A DNA stretch of 64,000 nt from Clostridiales bacterium Firm_04 (GTDB taxonomy: Bacteria > Bacillota > Clostridia > Oscillospirales > Ruminococcaceae): NCBI GenBank assembly GCA_001603005.1, contig LVAJ01000025.1, positions 1 through 64,000 of the forward strand, in the 5' to 3' direction. Positions 35,505 through 44,707 of this stretch are shown one piece after another. The notes beneath the pieces are model-generated. The model made no database searches and was not told the origin of the DNA. It saw only the letters and a program-made list of their open reading frames with translations. Positions within the stretch are counted from its first letter, which is position 1, and every line of letters begins with the position of its first letter. The translations under genes were made by a program, and so were the position numbers.

Positions 35505-35821
35505 TGGCGGCGAAGAAGCAGGTTCCGCTGCGGTTATCCGAAAAGCTCTACAATGCCATTGCCGAATGGGCTGAGGATGACTTCCGCTCTGTCAACGGAC
35601 AAATCGAGTATCTGCTGACAGAATGCGTGAAGCAGCGGCGAAAGAACGGCCGATATGTCGGCGAGGAGATCGACGCACCGCTGGATCTGGACACGGATGC
35701 ATTTTCGTCCGCGCTGCCGGATACCCTGACGCCGGAGCAGCGCGCGATGATACAGGATATCCTCACGCCGCCGGAAAATGTGCAGCCGGATCAGCCGCAG
35801 GATTACAACGGCAGCGTCTGA
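35504..35821 (+). CDS. Arc-like ribbon-helix-helix protein
   Basis: 105 aa. VPLRLSEKLYNAIAEWAEDD forms the ribbon and first helix, and RSVNGQIEYLLTECVKQRRK the second helix, the Arc/MetJ-type DNA-binding fold. The C-terminal half is acidic and Pro-rich. It may repress its own operon through the TGATATCA pair at 34407-34425; alternatively the fold may serve as a protein-binding partner of the SPFH protein, as proposed for similar pairs. Confidence 0.82.
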   Translation: MAAKKQVPLRLSEKLYNAIAEWAEDDFRSVNGQIEYLLTECVKQRRKNGRYVGEEIDAPLDLDTDAFSSALPDTLTPEQRAMIQDILTPPENVQPDQPQDYNGSV

Positions 35822-35836
35822 AAGAAGGGACAGCAT

Positions 35837-36076
35837 ATGGAATTTCTGATGGAACTGATCGGGGAGATGCTCGGCGAGACCGCAGGCAGCAAGAAAGTAC
35901 CAAAAGTGCTGCGCTCGCTCTGCGTCTGCATCCTGTGCCTGCCGCTTGCGGTGTTCCTCTTTGCGATGCTCCCCGGAGACATCCCGACCGGAATCCCCGG
36001 CAGACTGCTGATTGGCGCGATCGCGGTTTCGCTGACCGCTGCCTGCGTATACCTCAACATCCGCATCTGGCGATGA
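35837..36076 (+). CDS. Small membrane protein of the SPFH operon
   Basis: 79 aa with two hydrophobic segments (SLCVCILCLPLAVFLFAML and LLIGAIAVSLTAACVYLNI) and a short amphipathic N-terminus. AAGAAGGG lies upstream of the ATG, 15 nt after the ribbon-helix-helix gene. No family recognised; its position suggests a membrane partner of the SPFH protein. Confidence 0.75.
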   Translation: MEFLMELIGEMLGETAGSKKVPKVLRSLCVCILCLPLAVFLFAMLPGDIPTGIPGRLLIGAIAVSLTAACVYLNIRIWR

Positions 36077-36131
36077 ACAATCTGCCGCGATATTTCTGAT
36101 ACATTGCGTATACTATTTTGAGGAATGATAC

Positions 36132-36737
36132 ATGAACCTTATCATATCAAAGCTGATCGGAAGCGTTTTCCAGATCATTCTGTTTACACTCGTCCCGTTG
36201 ATCTGGTGGCTGATCACAGCAAGAAAAGAAAGCAATTTCTTTTCATGGATCGGATTGAAAAAATATGAAAAAGAAAACAAGCCCCTGCTTTGGGTATGCG
36301 GCATTTCCGCAGCATTTTCGCTCATTTCGATCCTCATGCTGTATGCGGTCAGAGATGTGGATACTGCCGCCTCTGATTTCAGCGGACTGGGGATCAAGGC
36401 ACTGCCAGCAATCCTGATCTATGCAATTCTGAACACCGCACTTCCCGAAGAAATCCTGTTCAGAGGATTTCTTCTGAAGCGCTTCTCAAGCCGCTTCGGA
36501 TTTACAGCGGGTAATATCATGCAGGCTTCCGTTTTCGGATTGATGCACGGCATCATGTTTTTTGACGCTGCCGGCGCGCTGAAAGCGATCCTGATTTACC
36601 TGTTCACCGGCTCCGTCGCTTGGTTTATTGGATATACCAATGAGAAAAAAGCCGGCGGTTCGATCCTGCCGGGCTGGTGCATCCATTCCATTGCAAATAT
36701 CCTCTCCGGATTATGCGCTGCATGTTCTGTATTCTGA
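36132..36737 (+). CDS. CPBP-family intramembrane metalloprotease
   Basis: 201 aa with about six membrane segments. Motifs PEEILFRGFLL (EExxxR), GLMHGIMFF and the C-terminal CIHSIANI are the three metal-binding/catalytic signatures. The protein is slightly more AT-rich than its neighbours. It differs in sequence from the CPBP protease next to xylB. The substrate is unknown. Confidence 0.86.
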   Translation: MNLIISKLIGSVFQIILFTLVPLIWWLITARKESNFFSWIGLKKYEKENKPLLWVCGISAAFSLISILMLYAVRDVDTAASDFSGLGIKALPAILIYAILNTALPEEILFRGFLLKRFSSRFGFTAGNIMQASVFGLMHGIMFFDAAGALKAILIYLFTGSVAWFIGYTNEKKAGGSILPGWCIHSIANILSGLCAACSVF

Positions 36738-36769
36738 CTGCCGGTGACATCTGACGAAAGGAGACAGCT

Positions 36770-37933
36770 ATGAAAATCGCATGGTTTTGCATTCCGGCGC
36801 ACGGTCACACCAATCCGACACTCGGTCTGGTACGCGAAATGACCGCCGCCGGACACGAGATCCGCTACTTTTCCTTTGCGGATTTCCGCGAAAAAATCGA
36901 AGCTGCCGGTGCAAAATTCATTCCCTGTGACGGCGTCGATATCGGCATGGACGATCCCGACAGCGGCGAAAAGGTCGGCAAGGACGTTTCCTTTGCGACG
37001 ACGCTTATGGTTCGTGCGACGCTCGCGCTCGACGGCTTGATTTCCGAGGAGATACAGCGTTTTCAGCCTGATCTGATCGTTTCGGATTCGGTCGCGTTCT
37101 GGGGCAAGCTGACCGCATGGAAATTCGGCATCCCCTATGTCTGCTCGACCACGACCTTCGCATTCAACCGCGATTCCGCACGTTACATGAAGCGAGGCGC
37201 CGGCGAAACGCTCCGCATGCTCTTTTCCATGCCGAAGATCAACCGGCAGATCCGTCTGCTGCGCGAAAAGGGCTATCCGGTCAAAGGACTGCTCGACATC
37301 GTGCAGAACGACAACAGCACGAACACGATCGTCTATACGTCGCCGCTGTTTCAGCCCTGCGCTGAGACCTTCTCCGACCGCTATCACTTCATCGGACCGT
37401 CGATCCGTCCGGTCACGCAGCCGATGCAGAAAACCGCCGGACAGACCGTTTTCATCTCCATGGGCACTGTGCTGAAAAATGCGGAACTGTTCCGGAACTG
37501 CATCGAAGCGGTGCGCGGTACCGGCTGGCAGGTCATTGTCTCCGCGGGATGCAGCGAACTGCCGCAGGACGGTCTGCCCGACAATGTGCAGGTCTATGAA
37601 TCGGTCGATCAGATGGCGGTGCTTTCGATCGCAGATGCGTTCATTTCGCACTGCGGCATGAACTCCGTATCCGAATCGCTCTGGTTCGGTGTGCCGCTGG
37701 TGCTGTTCCCGCAGACGCCGGAGCAGGGCGCTGTGGCAATGCGCACCGCAGAGCTCGGCGCAGGCATCCGTCCCGCGTCGCAGTCCCCGGACGAGATCCG
37801 GCAGGCGGTGCAGAATGTGCTCATGCAGCCCGCGTATCAGCAGGCGGCACAGCGCATCTCCGAAAGCTTCCGCAATTGCGGCGGTATTGCCGAGGCAAAG
37901 GCTTTCCTCGAAGCATGTGCAGAAAAACGGTAG
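36770..37933 (+). CDS. UDP-glycosyltransferase-like glycosyltransferase (GT1, macrolide type)
   Basis: 387 aa GT-B enzyme. N-terminal IPAHGHTNPTLGLVREM is the acceptor-side signature with the catalytic His; the C-terminal PSPG-like box HCGMNSVSESLWFGVPLVLFP binds the nucleotide sugar. This subgroup includes macrolide and lipid glycosyltransferases (OleD/YjiC-like). The acceptor is unknown. GAAAGGAGA precedes the ATG. Single gene ending at a bidirectional terminator. Confidence 0.88.
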   Translation: MKIAWFCIPAHGHTNPTLGLVREMTAAGHEIRYFSFADFREKIEAAGAKFIPCDGVDIGMDDPDSGEKVGKDVSFATTLMVRATLALDGLISEEIQRFQPDLIVSDSVAFWGKLTAWKFGIPYVCSTTTFAFNRDSARYMKRGAGETLRMLFSMPKINRQIRLLREKGYPVKGLLDIVQNDNSTNTIVYTSPLFQPCAETFSDRYHFIGPSIRPVTQPMQKTAGQTVFISMGTVLKNAELFRNCIEAVRGTGWQVIVSAGCSELPQDGLPDNVQVYESVDQMAVLSIADAFISHCGMNSVSESLWFGVPLVLFPQTPEQGAVAMRTAELGAGIRPASQSPDEIRQAVQNVLMQPAYQQAAQRISESFRNCGGIAEAKAFLEACAEKR

Positions 37934-37953
37934 CACAAATGCAGAAAAAAACA

Positions 37954-37996
37954 ATCCCGAAGGCAGTCGAAAATGACATACCTTCGGGATTTTTGT
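37954..37996. terminator. Bidirectional terminator
   Basis: Stem ATCCCGAAGG / CCTTCGGGAT with TTTTTG on the plus side and a run of A before it, between the convergent glycosyltransferase and heptad-repeat genes. Confidence 0.88.
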
Positions 37997-38009
37997 TTCT
38001 ATTCAGTAT

Positions 38010-40655
38010 TCAGCCGATGCCGTCCGTGAGGTAGATGAACCGGACGCTGCCGCTCATCTTGTCGGAGATGCCGGAAAAGCTGTTGTATGCCTTCGCCGCT
38101 GCCTGCACATCGCGGAATCTGCCGAGCAGCTCCGGCAGCGTTTTTTCTGCTGCCTGCGAGATCTTCGAGATGCCCTCTGCATCGAACTGCTGCATGCCGC
38201 TGTTCAGATCCTTCGCGCCGGTTTTCAACTGCGCAATGCCGTCCGTCAGCGCCGTGCCGCCCGATTGCAGCGCTCTGACGCCGTCCGAGAGCGCCGACGC
38301 GCCGCCGGAAAGTTTGTCCGCACCCGTGCAGAGCTGCCCAAGCGACTGATACAGCGTGCCGGCACCGCCCGAAAGCTGCCGGCTGCCCGTCAGGATCGTC
38401 TGCAAGCCGCCGTCGAGCGTCAGCGTGCCCGTTTGCAGCTGCCCGATGCCGCCGCCAAGCGCCTGTGCGCCGTCATAGAGCGCCGAGATGCCGCCGCCGA
38501 GATCGCCCGCGCCCGCTTCCAGTGCGGTCAGACCGCCGTTCAGCTGCGATGCGCCGCCCGAAAGCTGACGGATGCCGCCGAGCAGCTGATCCAGTCCGCC
38601 GAACAGACTGCCGCTGCCTTCCGCAAAGCTGCCGATGCCGCTGTCAAGCTCCGCTGCGCCGCCGGAGAGCGTCTTTGCGCCCGCCGCAAGCTGCTGCGAT
38701 GCGCCCGAAAGCTGCGCCGCGCCCTCTGCCATTGCCTTGCCGCCGGCATCCAGTGCGGTCATGCCCTGCTGTAAGCTTTCTGCGCCGGACGCCGCATTCT
38801 GCATGCCGTCCGCGAGCGATGCCAAGCCGCCCGAAAGCTGCGCGGCACCTGCCTGTAAACCCGCTGCGCCCGCGCCGAGTGCGCCCTCTGCTTTCATGCT
38901 GTCCGCGATCTGCTGCTGCGCCGAGACGGTCTGTTCCAGTGCGCCGATCGCCGCTGCCAGTTCCTCGGACGGCGCCTGCGCGTAAACTGCCTGCAACGCC
39001 GCGAGCGCCTGCGAATTGGCTGCGACTGTTGCTTCGAGCGATGCGCCTGCCTGTGCGATGCCGCCGGAGAGCTGCTCCGCGCCCGCCTGCATGGTATCCG
39101 CGCCGGTTTTCAGCGTATCTGCGCCGGTTTTCGCATCTGCAAGTCCTGCGGTCAATGCGTCCGCACCCTGCTTTGCATCGCCGATGCCACCGGAAAGCTT
39201 AGCTGCCGAGTCGCTGAGCGAACCCGCGCCCGCCTGCATCTGCTCCATGTTCTCCGCAAGCGCGCCGGCTCCCGCATGCAGCTTCGCGCTGCCCTCTGCA
39301 AGCGCCTGCACGCCCGATTTCACCTGCGCGCTTCCCTGCTCCAGAGCGTCCGCGCCGGCATTGACCGCTGCAAATCCGCTCTCAAGCTGACCGGCGCCGT
39401 TTTTCGCATCGGTAAGCCCTGCATGCAGCTGTGCCGCGCCGTCCTTCGCGGATTTCAGACCGCCTGTCAGCTGCGCCGCACCGTCTGTCAACGCGTCATA
39501 CCCCGCCGTCAGCGCATCGGCTCCGTCCTTCGCCTGTCCGATGCCGTCTGTCAGCTGATTGCTCGCATCTGCGAGCGTTTTTGCGCCGTCTGTGATCTGC
39601 CCCGCGCCGCTTTGCAGCTCGGATGCGCCGTTTTGCAGCGAAACACTGCCGTCCAGCAGACGGTCAATGCCGCCCGTCAGATCGCCGGAGCCGTCCGAAA
39701 GCTTCGCGATGCCGTCATAGAGCTTTGCCGTGCCGTCGCAGAGCGATGCCGCACCGTCGCGCAATGCCTTCACCTGCGATTCCAGATCGCTGTCATCGAA
39801 CATCTCATCGGCAGAAAGCTTCGTGAACACCTCGTTCGACACAACCGTAACAGACGTATTCATGTGGAAATCGGTCACATCCGCTTCGAGCGTAAAGGAT
39901 TCCGGCAGCGTGATGTCCGTCAGCTTTGCATCCTGCAAACGGAGCGTATCATTCATCCCCGGAAACGCTGCGCCGACTGCGATCAGGCGGTCGCCGTCCG
40001 AGATCAGTCTGCCGTTCGTGACCTTTGCATTCACGCATTCTGTGCTGTCCAGAACCGCGGCACTCGCTGCCAGAAACGGCACGGTCACGGTCTTCTTTTT
40101 TCCGTCAGAATTGATCTGCACCGCGGCTGTATTCTTGTAATCCCAGCGGATGCAGAGATGCCCGCTTTTGCCCGCAAGCTGCTCCGGCTTGACTGTTTTG
40201 CCGTCCAGCGTATAGGTCATCGTGACCTCGACAGGCGGCTTCTTGTCCGTTTTGCCCTGATAGTAGATATCCTCGCCGTCTGCGTCCCAGTCGAGCGCGT
40301 CGCCGTGCTGCGAAAATGCTGCATCGCTCTTGACATTGACAATGTCCTGCAAGCCGGATACATCTGCGAGTGCCTGCATCGCCTTCGTATTTTTCAGCCA
40401 GTCGCTCACGATCACATTCTTCACACTCGAATCCGCATTGCAGAGCACATACACCGTTTCGTCCTTGCCGGCTTTGCCCTCTGCGGGCTTGCGCGCCGCC
40501 TTTTCCGATGTCTTTGCAGTACTTTCTGCCGATGCGGTCACCGCGCTTTCCGCGGCGCTCCTGTCATTGCTCTTTGCATATGCAAGCGAACCGGTCGCGC
40601 CTGCCGAAATGATGACCGCCAGCAGTCCGGCGATGAATTTGCGATATTGTTTCAT
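38010..40655 (-). CDS. Giant secreted/membrane-linked protein of Leu-x-x-Gly heptad repeats
   Basis: 881 aa. A signal peptide (FIAGLLAVIISAGATGSLAYA) precedes a beta-rich N-terminal region to about residue 280. From there almost to the end run some 70 units of the type xxxLxDGxxxLxxG, with Ala, Gln and Gly dominating, matching the X-X-X-Leu-X-X-Gly heptad model (TIGR03057) seen in YhgE/Pip-like proteins. No C-terminal membrane segment is evident. It lies 13 nt after an MMPL transporter gene and starts at an ATG 8 nt from GAGGAGG. It probably works as the extracytoplasmic partner of that transporter. Confidence 0.85.
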   Translation of the reverse strand: MKQYRKFIAGLLAVIISAGATGSLAYAKSNDRSAAESAVTASAESTAKTSEKAARKPAEGKAGKDETVYVLCNADSSVKNVIVSDWLKNTKAMQALADVSGLQDIVNVKSDAAFSQHGDALDWDADGEDIYYQGKTDKKPPVEVTMTYTLDGKTVKPEQLAGKSGHLCIRWDYKNTAAVQINSDGKKKTVTVPFLAASAAVLDSTECVNAKVTNGRLISDGDRLIAVGAAFPGMNDTLRLQDAKLTDITLPESFTLEADVTDFHMNTSVTVVSNEVFTKLSADEMFDDSDLESQVKALRDGAASLCDGTAKLYDGIAKLSDGSGDLTGGIDRLLDGSVSLQNGASELQSGAGQITDGAKTLADASNQLTDGIGQAKDGADALTAGYDALTDGAAQLTGGLKSAKDGAAQLHAGLTDAKNGAGQLESGFAAVNAGADALEQGSAQVKSGVQALAEGSAKLHAGAGALAENMEQMQAGAGSLSDSAAKLSGGIGDAKQGADALTAGLADAKTGADTLKTGADTMQAGAEQLSGGIAQAGASLEATVAANSQALAALQAVYAQAPSEELAAAIGALEQTVSAQQQIADSMKAEGALGAGAAGLQAGAAQLSGGLASLADGMQNAASGAESLQQGMTALDAGGKAMAEGAAQLSGASQQLAAGAKTLSGGAAELDSGIGSFAEGSGSLFGGLDQLLGGIRQLSGGASQLNGGLTALEAGAGDLGGGISALYDGAQALGGGIGQLQTGTLTLDGGLQTILTGSRQLSGGAGTLYQSLGQLCTGADKLSGGASALSDGVRALQSGGTALTDGIAQLKTGAKDLNSGMQQFDAEGISKISQAAEKTLPELLGRFRDVQAAAKAYNSFSGISDKMSGSVRFIYLTDGIG

Positions 40656-40668
40656 GATAAATGCCTCC

Positions 40669-42777
40669 TCAATGCGAAAAAACACGGATCAGACGGTGCC
40701 GCTTTTCCCCGTCCTGCGGGAGAAAGCCTGCACTCGTTTTGCAAATCAGCTTATCAAAAATCAGGAACATCGACGGCAGAACCGTGATGACAACGACCAT
40801 CGAGATCAGTGCGCCGCGCGCCAGCAGCATGCACAGCGACGAGATCATGCCGATCTCGGAGTACACCCCGACGCCGATCGTCGCCGCGAAGAATCCGAGC
40901 GCAGAGGTCACGACCGACTGCACAGAGGTTTTCAGCGCGATCCCGATCGCATCCTTTTTCTCTTTGCCGCCGCTCCGCTCCGTGCGGTAGCGCGTGGTCA
41001 TCAGGATCGCGTAATCGACTGTCGCGCCGAGCTGGATCGTACCGATGACGACCGATGCGATGAACGGCAGCGTCGTGTTCGTGTAATACGCGATGCCGAG
41101 ATTGATCATGATCGCAAGCTCGATCACCGCGACCAGAATCACCGGCAGCGTCACCGAGCGGAAATTCACCGCGATAATCAGGAAAATCACCGCGATCGAC
41201 AGGATGCTCACCACGCGGAAATCATGGTCGGTGATCTCGATCAGATCCTTTGTCGCTGGCGCCTCGCCGATCAGCAGGCTCTTGCTGTCATAGCGGTGCA
41301 CAATGTCGTTCAGCGCTTCGATCTGCGCATTCACCTCGTCCGTTGCGACCTTGTATTCCGAGCCGATCAGCATGAGCTGCCATTTGTCGCTTTTCAGCAC
41401 ATCCTTCACATCCTGCGGGATCACTTCCGCCGGAATCGCCGGTCCGACCAGCGACTCGAAGCCGAGCGCGAACTGTACGCCGTCTGTCGCTTCGATCTCC
41501 GCGAGCATCTGCGATGCCTGCTTTGCATCGAGATCCGCGTCCGCCAGAAGCAGATGCGTGCTGTTCATCTGGTATTGCTCGGAAAGCTTGCTGTTTGCGA
41601 TCACGCTGTCCAGCTCCGCCGGAAGCGTGCTGTCCAGATTGTAGTACACGCCGTAATTGCGGTAGCCGAACACTGCCGGTATCAGCAGCACCAGCGCCGC
41701 GATCAGAAAGACATGCGCATGCTGCATGATGCCGGACGATACCCGTTCAAACGTCGGCAGAAGCGTCCGGTGCGCGGTTTTGCGGATCGCGCCGTCGAAA
41801 ATCAGAATCATTGCCGGCAGCACCGTCACGCACGAAATCACGCCGCAGACAACGCCCTTTGCCATGACAATGCCGAGATCCAGTCCCAGCGTGAAGCTCA
41901 TGAAGCACATCGCCAGAAAGCCTGCAACCGTCGTCAGCGAGCTGCTCACAACAGAACTGACCGTCATCGCGATCGCGTGCGCCATTGCCTCGTTCCGGTC
42001 ATCGGGATACAGCTTCTGCTGCTCCTTGTAGCTGTGCCACAGGAAGATCGAATAATCCATTGTCACGCCGAGCTGCAAGACCATTGCGAGCGCCTGCGTG
42101 ATGAACGAGATCTCGCCGAACATGAAATTGCTGCCCAGATTCCATACGACCGCCATGCCGATGCTCAGCATGAAAAACAGCGGGATCAGGAATGAATCCA
42201 TCGTCAGCACGAGCACCGCGCTCGTCAGCAGCACCGCGATCACCGCGTAGATCAGCGATTCGCGCTCCGTCAGATGCTTCATGTCCGCTGTGACCGCCGA
42301 CATGCCGCTGATAAAGCACTGCTTGGACGTCACGGCGCGCATTTCGTCAATCGCGGCAAGCGTCGAATCGGCGGAAGTCGTGTCGTCAAAGAACACCGCC
42401 ATGATCTCCGTATCGCCCTTGTTGAACGCGTCATAGACCTTCTGCGGCAGGATCTCCTTCGGGATCCGCAGATCGGTCAGCGATTCGTAGCAGACCACAT
42501 CCGCAATGTGGTCGATCGCCTTGATCTGCTCTGCGGTCTCCGCAACCTCGCGCGGCTGCATCCCCTCTGTGATCACAAAGGAAAAGCCGCCCTTGCCGAA
42601 CTCCTCTTTCAGAATATCCTGCCCGACCATCGTGTTGATGTCCTTCGGCAGATACGACAGGATATCGTAATTGACGCGCGTGTGCAGGAATCCCAGCGCT
42701 GACGGTATCAGCAGCAGGATCCCCGCAAGCAGCACCGGAATCCGATGCTTCGCGATCCATTCTCCGAACCGAATCAT
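40669..42777 (-). CDS. MMPL/RND-family transporter
   Basis: 702 aa. Two symmetrical halves, each with one N-terminal membrane segment, a large extracytoplasmic domain and five more segments (12 in all), the RND/MMPL plan. The segment FLIPLFFMLSIGMAVVWNLG and the pattern VTMDYSIFLWHSYKEQ / ATVDYAILMTTRYR give the conserved Asp-Tyr pairs of the proton pathway in both halves. It probably exports a lipid or peptide. It overlaps the DUF308 gene by ATGA, and the heptad-repeat gene follows: a three-gene export operon. Confidence 0.9.
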   Translation of the reverse strand: MIRFGEWIAKHRIPVLLAGILLLIPSALGFLHTRVNYDILSYLPKDINTMVGQDILKEEFGKGGFSFVITEGMQPREVAETAEQIKAIDHIADVVCYESLTDLRIPKEILPQKVYDAFNKGDTEIMAVFFDDTTSADSTLAAIDEMRAVTSKQCFISGMSAVTADMKHLTERESLIYAVIAVLLTSAVLVLTMDSFLIPLFFMLSIGMAVVWNLGSNFMFGEISFITQALAMVLQLGVTMDYSIFLWHSYKEQQKLYPDDRNEAMAHAIAMTVSSVVSSSLTTVAGFLAMCFMSFTLGLDLGIVMAKGVVCGVISCVTVLPAMILIFDGAIRKTAHRTLLPTFERVSSGIMQHAHVFLIAALVLLIPAVFGYRNYGVYYNLDSTLPAELDSVIANSKLSEQYQMNSTHLLLADADLDAKQASQMLAEIEATDGVQFALGFESLVGPAIPAEVIPQDVKDVLKSDKWQLMLIGSEYKVATDEVNAQIEALNDIVHRYDSKSLLIGEAPATKDLIEITDHDFRVVSILSIAVIFLIIAVNFRSVTLPVILVAVIELAIMINLGIAYYTNTTLPFIASVVIGTIQLGATVDYAILMTTRYRTERSGGKEKKDAIGIALKTSVQSVVTSALGFFAATIGVGVYSEIGMISSLCMLLARGALISMVVVITVLPSMFLIFDKLICKTSAGFLPQDGEKRHRLIRVFSH

Positions 42778-43379
42778 TCCTGCATTTCCTCCTCATAACC
42801 GACTTCAATGATATCCGGCTTCTGGTTCCGGACGATCTTCACCGTCATCAGAACCGTCAGCAGGTTGAGCAAGCCCTCTGCGGCAAGCACGATGCCGAAG
42901 ATCTGCGTCAGGATCCGCACGCTCTGCGCCGGACGCACCAGCAGCAGGATCCCTGCGCCGGCTGTCAGCAGCGCCGCCGCGAGGATCACCCACCAGCTCC
43001 CGATGCCGAAACGATGCGCATCATGCGCCGTCTGCAGCTTCATCAGACCGTCCGCGGTGACGTAAAGCCCTGTGACCACGCACAGAAAATGCAGCAGATT
43101 CTGCGGTTTCGTGAGGATCACAATGCCCAGTATCAGCAGCAGACATCCGAACGCGAGATCAAACTGAAACGCCAGACGGTAAAGGTCTTTGGAAAAATAG
43201 CCGATCAGCTTGAAAATGCCGAACATCACCAGAAGTGCGCCTGCCAGATCGCCGACCGCTGCGGTGCTCACATCCGGCTGACAGAACAGAAAGACACCGA
43301 ACAGCCCCATCAGCAGCGAGATCACAATATATCCCGCCTTCGCGGTCTGCATCGGCAATACCGAACGTACTGTACGCAT
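42774..43379 (-). CDS. HdeD/DUF308-family membrane protein
   Basis: 201 aa with six hydrophobic segments in three similar pairs (GYIVISLLMGLFGVFLF; LLVMFGIFKLIGYF; WWVILAAALLTAGAGILLLV), the DUF308 arrangement. HdeD-like proteins are linked to acid or membrane stress, without known activity. The ATG at 43377-43379 is chosen over one 9 nt upstream because AAAGGG would abut the latter. First gene of the MMPL operon. Confidence 0.85.
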   Translation of the reverse strand: MRTVRSVLPMQTAKAGYIVISLLMGLFGVFLFCQPDVSTAAVGDLAGALLVMFGIFKLIGYFSKDLYRLAFQFDLAFGCLLLILGIVILTKPQNLLHFLCVVTGLYVTADGLMKLQTAHDAHRFGIGSWWVILAAALLTAGAGILLLVRPAQSVRILTQIFGIVLAAEGLLNLLTVLMTVKIVRNQKPDIIEVGYEEEMQE

Positions 43380-43501
43380 GTCGCTCATCCCTTTCTCTTT
43401 TCGGTATCTTTATCATACACCCGATTCGCGGCGTGCGCAACGGACAATCCGCCGGCTGTTGTCTGATTTTTGGGCACGGGGGCAAAAATGTCTAAAAGCG
43501 G

Positions 43502-43520
43502 GCGGGCGGGGAGCCCCCGC
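43502..43520 (-). repeat. GC-rich hairpin repeat, copy c (inverted)
   Basis: Reverse complement of the 19-mer at 31065 and 34260. The adjoining CCGGCTCCCGG..GGGAAATGCC on the minus strand matches the flank of the 31.0-kb copy. Confidence 0.75.
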
Positions 43521-43620
43521 GGGCATTTCCCTCCGGGAGCCGGCAGCGTGGCTCTCCCAGCATTTGCATTACACGCCGCTGATCGCGGCTTCTCAAAGAT
43601 TATTGCTCCCAGCGGATAAA

Positions 43621-43657
43621 GTGAACAGTGAATGGTGAAGAATGAATAGTGAATAGT
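43621..43657 (+). repeat. 7-bp tandem repeat (GTGAATA type)
   Basis: Five consecutive heptamers GTGAACA, GTGAATG, GTGAAGA, ATGAATA, GTGAATA. Confidence 0.75.
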
Positions 43658-43780
43658 TGCGCGCATCGGGAGCATACGCCTGTGTATGATGCAGGGACGC
43701 AAGCCAAAGTGCAGGACTTAGCCCGAAGAACACGAAACGCCAGCGGTGCGCACATAGAGAGGAGAAAGTGAGGAAAGAGA

Positions 43781-43908
43781 GAGCGCACGTTTGCCTTTGG
43801 CAAACTGCGCAGTTTCGCTTGCGAAACGTGCGCGAGAGGGAAAACCTAAGAGAGAGGGGAGACCGGAGCGCAGCGACGACTTCCCTCTTTCTTGGGTTGT
43901 CCCTCTCG
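43781..43908 (+). ncRNA. Candidate structured RNA or palindromic element
   Basis: Two adjacent structured domains without coding potential. Domain 1: outer stem GCGCAC (43783-43788) with GTGCGC (43828-43833) enclosing hairpins GTTTGCC-TTT-GGCAAAC (43789-43805) and GTTTCGC-TT-GCGAAAC (43812-43827), a three-way junction. Domain 2: long imperfect stem GAGAGGGA (43834-43841) with TCCCTCTC (43900-43907), continued by AACC/GGTT and AGAGGG/CCCTCT. I recognise no known RNA family. The rest of the 43,380-44,050 gap holds only repeats. Confidence 0.5.
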
Positions 43909-44052
43909 CATTCGCGCCCCGCGCCCAGTCAAATCAAACATCGGACATAAGGTCAAGAACAAGCGGCGAAGCCACACTGCATACACTTGCTTCATGAACA
44001 AAAAAAGGAAACAGTGAATCGTGAAAACAAATGAAAATATGCGGTTTTATGC

Positions 44053-44080
44053 AAAAAAAGACAGCCCCGAAGGACTGTCT
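44053..44080 (-). terminator. cotJC terminator
   Basis: Stem AGACAG / CTGTCT followed on the minus strand by seven T, shortly after the cotJC stop. Confidence 0.87.
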
Positions 44081-44096
44081 CTGCATCATTCTGCGG

Positions 44097-44660
44097 TCAT
44101 TTTCTTCCACGCGGCTGCGGACGCACCGGCATCATCGGATCAAACGACGTATTGAACGCATACGGATTTTCCGGATCCGGCGCATAGCGCGCAAGCTGCT
44201 CCTGAATCAGCCGCAAGCCCTCTCCGAAACGCTGATAATGCACGATCTCGCGCTCGCGCAGAAACTTGATGACGTCCCGCACATCCGGATCGTCCGCAAG
44301 CCGGAGAATGTTGTCGTAGGTCGTGCGGGCTTTCTGCTCTGCGGCAAGATCCTCGTTCAGATCGGTGATCGCATCGCCGGTGGACTGGAACGTCGCCGCC
44401 GTGAACGGTACGCCCGATGCCGACACCGGATAAATGCCCGCGGTGTGATCGACAAAATAATCCGCAAAGCCCTGCGCTTCCAGCTGCTCCGGCGTCAGCC
44501 CCTTTGTCAGCTGACAGATCAGCGCGGAGACCATTTCCATGTGCGAGAGCTCCTCTGTGCCGATGTCCGTCAGCAATCCCTGCAATTCGCGCAGCGGCAT
44601 CGTGTAGCGCTGGTTCAGATAGCGCATGGATGCGCCGAGTTCGCCGTCCGGTCCGCCAAA
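44097..44660 (-). pseudogene. cotJC: CotJC-type manganese catalase, 5' end cut off by the prophage
   Basis: The remaining 187 codons start at FGGPDGELGASMRYLNQRYTM, normally preceded in CotJC by about 28 residues. The di-manganese ligand pattern is intact: TDIGTEELSHMEM and DLAAEQKARTTYDNI with the later EREIVHYQRF. CotJC is an inner spore-coat protein with catalase fold. Upstream of about 44,660 the frame is unrelated and runs into the prophage terminator and endolysin. The missing start should be at the other prophage end, beyond the window. Confidence 0.85.
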
Positions 44661-44672
44661 TTCCAAAAAGAT
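44658..44672. other. Prophage-host junction (attachment-site region)
   Basis: Recognisable cotJC homology ends at about 44660, and the phage endolysin terminator begins at 44672. The crossover point must lie in these few bases; the core cannot be defined without the other end. Confidence 0.7.
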
Positions 44673-44707
44673 ACAAAAAGCCGGCAGAGGAACAACTCCC
44701 CTGCCGG
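44672..44707 (-). terminator. Terminator of the prophage late operon
   Basis: Stem CCGGCAGGGGAG / CTCTGCCGG followed by CTTTTTG on the minus strand, just after the endolysin stop. Confidence 0.88.

Noticed and set aside
40330-42195. Long plus-strand reading frame opposite the MMPL transporter gene
   Set aside because: His/Arg/Gln-rich translation typical of the antisense of a GC-rich gene; no ribosome site; the minus-strand protein is clearly real.
43621-43657. Origin iterons or CRISPR
   Set aside because: Only five 7-bp units, no replication or cas gene nearby.
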